Shown here: positions 59,056-64,000 of the stretch, one piece after another | Numbering within the stretch: position 1 is the first letter of the stretch | Layout of the letters: every line of letters begins with the position of its first letter | Assembly (NCBI RefSeq): GCF_002951615.1 | Contig: NZ_CP019062.1 | Span: 2,356,001-2,420,000, forward strand | From: Rahnella sikkimica | GTDB lineage: Bacteria > Pseudomonadota > Gammaproteobacteria > Enterobacterales > Enterobacteriaceae | Length of the DNA stretch: 64,000 nt | Direction of reading: 5' to 3' | Position numbers and translations under genes: made by a program | Notes under the pieces: model-generated | The model's input: the letters and a program-made list of their open reading frames with translations, nothing else | What the model was told of the DNA's origin: nothing | Databases searched by the model: none

Positions 59056-59777
59056 TTTCACTGAAGAATGTTTCTAAATGGTACGGGCAGTTCCAGGTGC
59101 TGACCGATTGCAGCACCGAAGTTAAAAAAGGTGAAGTTGTGGTCGTTTGCGGGCCTTCCGGGTCAGGGAAATCAACGCTGATTAAAACCGTGAACGGGCT
59201 GGAGCCGATTCAGAAAGGCGAAATCCTGGTCAACGGTACGCCGGTCAATGACAAGAAAACCAATCTGGCGCAGCTGCGCGCGAAAGTCGGCATGGTATTC
59301 CAGCATTTCGAACTGTTCCCGCATTTGTCGATCATCGATAACCTGACGCTGGCTCAGGTGAAAGTGCTGAAACGCGATAAAGCGGCATCGAAAGAAAAAG
59401 GGCTGAAATTGCTGGAGCGCGTCGGTTTATCCGCTCACGCCAACAAATTCCCCGGCCAGCTTTCCGGCGGACAGCAGCAGCGTGTGGCTATCGCCCGCGC
59501 ATTGTGTATGGATCCCATCGCCATGTTATTTGACGAACCGACCTCAGCGCTTGATCCGGAAATGATCAACGAAGTGCTCGACGTGATGGTTGAGCTGGCA
59601 AACGAAGGCATGACTATGATGGTGGTCACCCACGAAATGGGCTTTGCCCGTAAAGTGGCGAACCGCGTGATTTTCATGGATGAAGGGAAGATTGTGGAAG
59701 ATCGCAATAAAGACGATTTCTTCAATAATCCGGAATCTGATCGTGCCCGCGATTTCCTGGCGAAAATCCTGCACTAA
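59052..59777 (+). CDS. gltL: glutamate/aspartate ABC transporter ATPase GltL
   Basis: ATP-hydrolysing subunit of the GltIJKL importer. Walker A is [10 protein letters not shown] (37-46), the signature is [15 protein letters not shown], and Walker B is [14 protein letters not shown], with the switch His in VVTHEMGFA. 241 residues. It is the last gene of the operon and converges on ybeL. Confidence 0.98.
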   Translation: MISLKNVSKWYGQFQVLTDCSTEVKKGEVVVVCGPSGSGKSTLIKTVNGLEPIQKGEILVNGTPVNDKKTNLAQLRAKVGMVFQHFELFPHLSIIDNLTLAQVKVLKRDKAASKEKGLKLLERVGLSAHANKFPGQLSGGQQQRVAIARALCMDPIAMLFDEPTSALDPEMINEVLDVMVELANEGMTMMVVTHEMGFARKVANRVIFMDEGKIVEDRNKDDFFNNPESDRARDFLAKILH

Positions 59778-59786
59778 AACGTGAAT

Positions 59787-59818
59787 TGCCCGCTTCCGGT
59801 CTGATCCGGAAGCGGGCA
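59787..59818. terminator. hairpin between convergent gltL and ybeL
   Basis: TGCCCGCTTCCGG and CCGGAAGCGGGCA form a perfect 13-bp stem with a 6-nt loop. Neither side has a clear T run, so termination strength is uncertain, but placement fits a shared terminator. Confidence 0.6.
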
Positions 59819-59825
59819 GATAAAA

Positions 59826-60323
59826 TCACGGTTCAAACGGGCGTCGGCTGAATTCAGTATTCCCGCATTTTGGGCATTTACTCAGAATCTCAGGCGTGTA
59901 AACCGCTAAGTGGAAATGACAGTTTTCGCAAACCAGATTTCCCAGCCCGACCACTTCCCCGCTGTGATAAATGCCGTGATGGCTGACGTCTTTAAACATC
60001 TCTTTCCATTCCAGCTGCGTTTTGTCCGTCAGGTCCGCCAGCTCTTTCCACAGACTTTCTTTAATCACGCGCAGAAACACGCTGTCGGTGCCGTCATCCT
60101 CAGCCACCACCCGCTGGCTCTCTCCATAACTGCGCGCAAACTCATGCAGATCGCGTCTGACTGCCGACGTTAACTGTTCAATTTGAATTTCTGACAACTT
60201 ACCTTCATCTTGCAGACGGACACGGGCATCCTGCACCAGTGCGCTGATATCACGTTCGCCATTTTTTAACCGTTCGGTCAGCGAAGACACTAACTGGCGG
60301 TAAGATTGCGTAATATTGCTCAT
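59826..60323 (-). CDS. ybeL: zinc-ribbon protein YbeL (DUF1451)
   Basis: 165-residue protein with an N-terminal charged helical region (SYRQLVSSLTERLKNGERDI) and a C-terminal zinc ribbon (CENCHFHLAVYTPEIL...CPKCGNTEF). Function unknown. The ATG at 60321-60323 has GGAGAGGAAG upstream and aligns with E. coli YbeL; the frame extends eight codons further to another start. Divergent from leuS. Confidence 0.9.
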   Translation of the reverse strand: MSNITQSYRQLVSSLTERLKNGERDISALVQDARVRLQDEGKLSEIQIEQLTSAVRRDLHEFARSYGESQRVVAEDDGTDSVFLRVIKESLWKELADLTDKTQLEWKEMFKDVSHHGIYHSGEVVGLGNLVCENCHFHLAVYTPEILSKCPKCGNTEFSRRPFEP

Positions 60324-60592
60324 AACTTCCTCTCCTTGAACTGACATAACCGTTTGCCCGGCGGGAGCGTATTGTCTTTATTTTAGACGTAAATCCCTGA
60401 TACGTTGCGCAGATTATCTCGGGCTGCCTCGCAGATTCTGAATAATGCGCCAGAAGAAGGCAGAAATCCCCGTTAGCTCTTCAGCGGGTGTTGTTGCACC
60501 CTCCGCTTATCAGCTATGCTATGCGGATCTTTTGATTAAAACTTTTTGAGCTACAGGCGTAGCTGTTTTCACTCACAGGACCACCGGCCGCC

Positions 60593-63175
60593 ATGCAAGA
60601 GCAATACCGTCCAGAAGACATTGAGTCACACGTTCAGCTTCACTGGCAAGAGAAGCAAACCTTCAAAGTTACCGAACAGCCTGGTAAGGAGAAATATTAC
60701 TGTCTCTCCATGTTGCCGTATCCGTCAGGCCGTCTCCACATGGGACATGTGCGCAACTACACCATCGGTGACGTGATTTCCCGTTACCAGCGCATGCTCG
60801 GTAAAAATGTCCTGCAGCCTATCGGCTGGGATGCATTCGGCCTGCCAGCCGAAGGTGCCGCAGTGAAAAACAACACAGCACCGGCGCCGTGGACTTACGA
60901 AAATATCGAATACATGAAGAACCAGCTTAAACTGCTGGGCTTCGGCTATGACTGGGATCGCGAAGTCGCCACCTGCAAACCGGATTACTACCGTTGGGAA
61001 CAGTGGTTCTTCACCAAGCTTTATGAAAAAGGCCTGGTTTATAAGAAGACTTCCGCCGTTAACTGGTGTCCGCATGACCTGACCGTTCTGGCGAATGAAC
61101 AGGTTATCGACGGTTGCTGCTGGCGTTGTGACACCAAGGTTGAGCGTAAAGAAATCCCCCAGTGGTTTATCAAAATCACCGATTACGCCGATCAGCTGCT
61201 TAACGATCTGGACACGCTGGAAAGCTGGCCTGAGCAGGTTAAAACCATGCAGCGTAACTGGATTGGCCGTTCCGAAGGTGTGGAAATCACTTTCGATGTG
61301 GCTGACAGCGACGAAAAAGTCACGGTTTACACCACCCGTCCTGATACCTTCATGGGCGCGACCTATGTGGCTGTTGCCGCCGGTCATCCTCTGGCACAAC
61401 AGGGCGCAGTCAATAATCCGGCCCTGAAAGATTTCATCGACGAATGCCGTAATACCAAAGTTGCCGAAGCAGAAATGGCAACGATGGAGAAAAAAGGCAT
61501 GGCAACGGGCCTGTATGCGGTTCATCCGCTGTCAGGTGAAAAACTGCCTGTCTGGGTCGCCAACTTTGTCCTGATGGAATACGGCACTGGTGCTGTAATG
61601 GCCGTTCCGGGCCACGACCAGCGCGACTGGGAATTTGCGACCAAATATAACCTGCAGATCAAGCCAGTTATCCTGAACCTGGATGGCAGCCAGCCGGACG
61701 TCAGCGCAGAAGCGATGACCGAAAAAGGCACGCTGTTTAATTCCGGTGAATTCGATGGTCTGAATCACGAAGACGGCTTCAACGCTATTGCCGACAAACT
61801 GGTCGCGCAGGGTGTGGGCCAGCGTAAAGTGAACTATCGTCTGCGCGACTGGGGTGTTTCCCGTCAGCGTTACTGGGGCGCGCCAATCCCGATGATCACG
61901 CTGGAAGACGGTACCGTTATCCCGACACCAGAAGATCAGCTGCCGGTTATCCTGCCGGAGGACGTCGTCATGGACGGCATCACCAGCCCGATTAAGGCCG
62001 ATCCTGAGTGGGCAAAAACCACGGTGAACGGGATGCCGGGTCTGCGTGAAACCGACACTTTCGATACCTTCATGGAATCTTCCTGGTACTACGCGCGTTA
62101 CACCTGCCCGCAGTATGACGAAGGCATGTTGGATCCGGCTGCCGCGAACTACTGGCTGCCGGTTGATCAGTATGTTGGTGGTATCGAACACGCCATCATG
62201 CACCTGATGTATTTCCGCTTCTTCCATAAACTGATGCGCGATGCAGGTCTGGTCGATTCTGACGAACCGGCTAAACGCCTGCTGTGTCAGGGTATGGTTC
62301 TGGCTGATGCGTTCTACTACACCGGAAACGGCGGCGAGCGCGTTTGGGTTTCTCCGGCTGATGCGACCGTTGAACGTGACGAAAAAGGCCGTATCACCAA
62401 AGCCACCGACCCGCAGGGCCGCGAGCTGGTGTATGCCGGCATGAGCAAGATGTCCAAGTCCAAAAACAACGGCATCGACCCGCAGGTCATGGTGGATAAA
62501 TACGGTGCAGATACTGTCCGTCTGTTCATGATGTTCGCTTCTCCGGCAGAAATGACGCTGGAATGGCAGGAATCAGGCGTTGAAGGGGCGAACCGCTTCC
62601 TGAAACGTGTCTGGAAACTGGCTTACGAACATTCAGAAAAAGGCCCGACCGTTGCTCTTGACGCGGCTTCGCTGAACGAAGCGCAAAAAGATCTGCGTCG
62701 CGACCTGCACAAAACCATCGCCAAAGTCACCGACGATATTGGCCGTCGTCAGACCTTCAACACGGCCATCGCCGCGGTGATGGAACTGATGAACAAGATG
62801 GGCCGCGCGCCACAGGAAACTGAACAGGATCGCGCGCTGTTGCAGGAAGCGCTGCTGGCGGTTGTCCGCATGTTATATCCGTTCACCCCGCACGTTTGCT
62901 TCAGCCTCTGGCAGTCGCTGAACGGTGCAGGTGATGTGGATACCGCGCCGTGGCCACAGGCTGATGAGCAGGCTATGGTGGAAGATTCCAAACTGGTCGT
63001 TGTGCAGGTGAATGGTAAAGTACGTGCTAAAATCACCGTAGCCGCTGATGCTACTGAGCAACAAGTGCGCGAGCGTGCGGCAGAAGAACATTTGGTCGCA
63101 AAATATCTGGATGGGGTTACGGTCCGCAAAGTAATCTACGTCCCGGGCAAACTGCTTAACCTGGTTGTAGGTTGA
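60593..63175 (+). CDS. leuS: leucyl-tRNA synthetase LeuS
   Basis: Class I synthetase charging tRNA-Leu, with editing of mischarged residues. [21 protein letters not shown] holds HMGH (the HIGH motif, about 49-52), the CP1 editing domain contains [12 protein letters not shown] and VPGHDQRD, and [11 protein letters not shown] is the KMSKS loop. Length 860 equals E. coli. lptE follows 14 nt later and holA after that, the conserved leuS-lptE-holA operon. Confidence 0.99.
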   Translation: MQEQYRPEDIESHVQLHWQEKQTFKVTEQPGKEKYYCLSMLPYPSGRLHMGHVRNYTIGDVISRYQRMLGKNVLQPIGWDAFGLPAEGAAVKNNTAPAPWTYENIEYMKNQLKLLGFGYDWDREVATCKPDYYRWEQWFFTKLYEKGLVYKKTSAVNWCPHDLTVLANEQVIDGCCWRCDTKVERKEIPQWFIKITDYADQLLNDLDTLESWPEQVKTMQRNWIGRSEGVEITFDVADSDEKVTVYTTRPDTFMGATYVAVAAGHPLAQQGAVNNPALKDFIDECRNTKVAEAEMATMEKKGMATGLYAVHPLSGEKLPVWVANFVLMEYGTGAVMAVPGHDQRDWEFATKYNLQIKPVILNLDGSQPDVSAEAMTEKGTLFNSGEFDGLNHEDGFNAIADKLVAQGVGQRKVNYRLRDWGVSRQRYWGAPIPMITLEDGTVIPTPEDQLPVILPEDVVMDGITSPIKADPEWAKTTVNGMPGLRETDTFDTFMESSWYYARYTCPQYDEGMLDPAAANYWLPVDQYVGGIEHAIMHLMYFRFFHKLMRDAGLVDSDEPAKRLLCQGMVLADAFYYTGNGGERVWVSPADATVERDEKGRITKATDPQGRELVYAGMSKMSKSKNNGIDPQVMVDKYGADTVRLFMMFASPAEMTLEWQESGVEGANRFLKRVWKLAYEHSEKGPTVALDAASLNEAQKDLRRDLHKTIAKVTDDIGRRQTFNTAIAAVMELMNKMGRAPQETEQDRALLQEALLAVVRMLYPFTPHVCFSLWQSLNGAGDVDTAPWPQADEQAMVEDSKLVVVQVNGKVRAKITVAADATEQQVRERAAEEHLVAKYLDGVTVRKVIYVPGKLLNLVVG

Positions 63176-63189
63176 GTCAAGGAGGATCT

Positions 63190-63819
63190 GTGCGACATCC
63201 TATAATGACGCTGCTGCTGACCGCAGCAGTGCTGGTGACAGCCGGTTGTGGTTTTCACCTACGTGGAAAAACCAATGTTCCGGACGAGCTGAGAACCATC
63301 GTTCTGGACAGTGGTGACCCGTATGGTCCGTTGACGCGTGATATCCGTACTCAGCTGCGTCTGAGTAACGTAACGATCGTGGATGACCCGACGACTGAGC
63401 AGCGTAAGGATATCCCTTCACTGCGTATCGGTGCTGAATCGACGGGCAGAAGTACTGCGTCAATCTTCCAGGACGGAAAAACGGCTGAATACCAGATGGA
63501 AATGAATGTCAGCGCAACGGTTCTGATGCCGGGTAAAGATCTCTATCCGATTCATGTGAAAGTGTTCCGCGCCTTCTTCGACAACCCGTTAACGGCGCTG
63601 GCGAAAGATAACGAGCAGGACATCATTGTGGAAGAGATGCGCCAGCAGGCAGCTCAGCAGCTGATCCGTAAGTTACTGACGGTGCATGCGTCAGAGCTGC
63701 GTAAAGCGGATGAAGTGAACGGGACAGTAGAAGTCATTTCTACCCGTTCATCTGCCAGCACGTCATATGATACCTCTGAGGTATCGGCTCCGGCTCCGGC
63801 CAGCACTTCCGCAAAATGA
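63190..63819 (+). CDS. lptE: LPS-assembly lipoprotein LptE
   Basis: Outer-membrane lipoprotein that plugs LptD and helps insert LPS. I choose GTG 63190 because AGGAGG lies 4 nt upstream; the protein then begins [21 protein letters not shown] with lipobox TAGC and lipidated Cys20. [32 protein letters not shown] matches LptE, and the last ~35 residues are Ser/Ala-rich. 209 residues. The stop overlaps the holA ATG. Confidence 0.94.
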   Translation: MRHPIMTLLLTAAVLVTAGCGFHLRGKTNVPDELRTIVLDSGDPYGPLTRDIRTQLRLSNVTIVDDPTTEQRKDIPSLRIGAESTGRSTASIFQDGKTAEYQMEMNVSATVLMPGKDLYPIHVKVFRAFFDNPLTALAKDNEQDIIVEEMRQQAAQQLIRKLLTVHASELRKADEVNGTVEVISTRSSASTSYDTSEVSAPAPASTSAK

Positions 63820-64000
63820 TCCGAATTTATCCGGAACAACTTGCCGCGCAGCTCCGTGAGGGGCTGCGCGCTTGTTTTCTGTTATGTGGAAACGATCCTC
63901 TGCTTTTGCAGGAAAGTCAGGACAGCATCCGCAAAACAGCGCAGCTTTCTGATTTTCAGGAGCACTACACTTTTGTGCTCGACGCTCATACCGAATGGGA
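63816..64000 (+). CDS. holA: DNA polymerase III delta subunit HolA (N-terminus; cut by window edge)
   Basis: Clamp-loader subunit that opens the beta clamp. The first 61 codons ([21 protein letters not shown], then [13 protein letters not shown]) match HolA. The ATG overlaps the lptE stop (ATGA). The rest lies beyond the window. Confidence 0.93.
   Translation, partial: MIRIYPEQLAAQLREGLRACFLLCGNDPLLLQESQDSIRKTAQLSDFQEHYTFVLDAHTEW

Overview
The window is an ordinary-looking stretch of chromosome from a member of the Enterobacterales. Gene order follows the Escherichia coli 15-17 minute region closely (suc-sdh-gltA, nei-pxp, phr, kdp, pgm-seqA, fldA-fur, chiPQ-glnS-nag-asnB, the Met/Leu/Gln tRNA cluster, ubiF-miaB-ybeZYX-lnt, gltIJKL, leuS-lptE-holA). 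Several departures suggest a Yersiniaceae-type genome (Rahnella, Ewingella, Serratia or similar): pcp inside the oxoprolinase operon, a DUF523-DUF1722 form of YbgA, a class II cyclic-nucleotide phosphodiesterase after phrB, a chemoreceptor between ybfE and fldA, and a PadR regulator after kdpE. The genus is inference; the order is secure.

Layout. 1-8.3 kb: sucA (cut by the window edge) and sdhCDAB on the minus strand, divergent from gltA, all TCA cycle. 8.3-18.8 kb: minus-strand operon pxpB-pxpC-pxpA-pcp-nei, a plus-strand MFS transporter with an acidic tail, ybgI, a decayed FGGY kinase, then the minus-strand group ybgA-like, phrB, phosphodiesterase, and ybfA. 19.0-26.9 kb: kdpFABCDE with a KdpE operator. 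26.9-31.6 kb: PadR regulator with a strong palindromic operator, pgm, seqA, ybfF, ybfE. 31.7-35.6 kb: chemoreceptor with a sigma-28 promoter, fldA, fur, chiQ. 35.6-46 kb: the amino-sugar region chiP, glnS, nagE, nagBACD, with NagC and CRP sites. 46.3-48.9 kb: asnB and six tRNA genes. 49-64 kb: ubiF, miaB, ybeZ, ybeY, corC, lnt, gltIJKL with a sigma-54/NtrC-type control region, ybeL, leuS, lptE and the start of holA.

How the genes work together. ChiP brings chitooligosaccharides across the outer membrane, NagE imports and phosphorylates GlcNAc, NagA and NagB convert it to fructose-6-P, and NagC represses the set. Pcp frees 5-oxoproline from peptides and PxpABC opens it to glutamate; GltIJKL imports glutamate and aspartate, and AsnB makes asparagine. 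KdpD/KdpE sense potassium need and drive the KdpFABC pump.

No phage, insertion sequence, CRISPR or toxin-antitoxin locus was found. The least ordinary things are regulatory or remnant: the PadR palindrome, two diverged ~122-bp palindromic repeats bracketing nagB, the sigma-54 promoter with downstream NtrC-like sites before gltI, the absence of an E. coli-like uof frame before fur, and the FGGY kinase relic.
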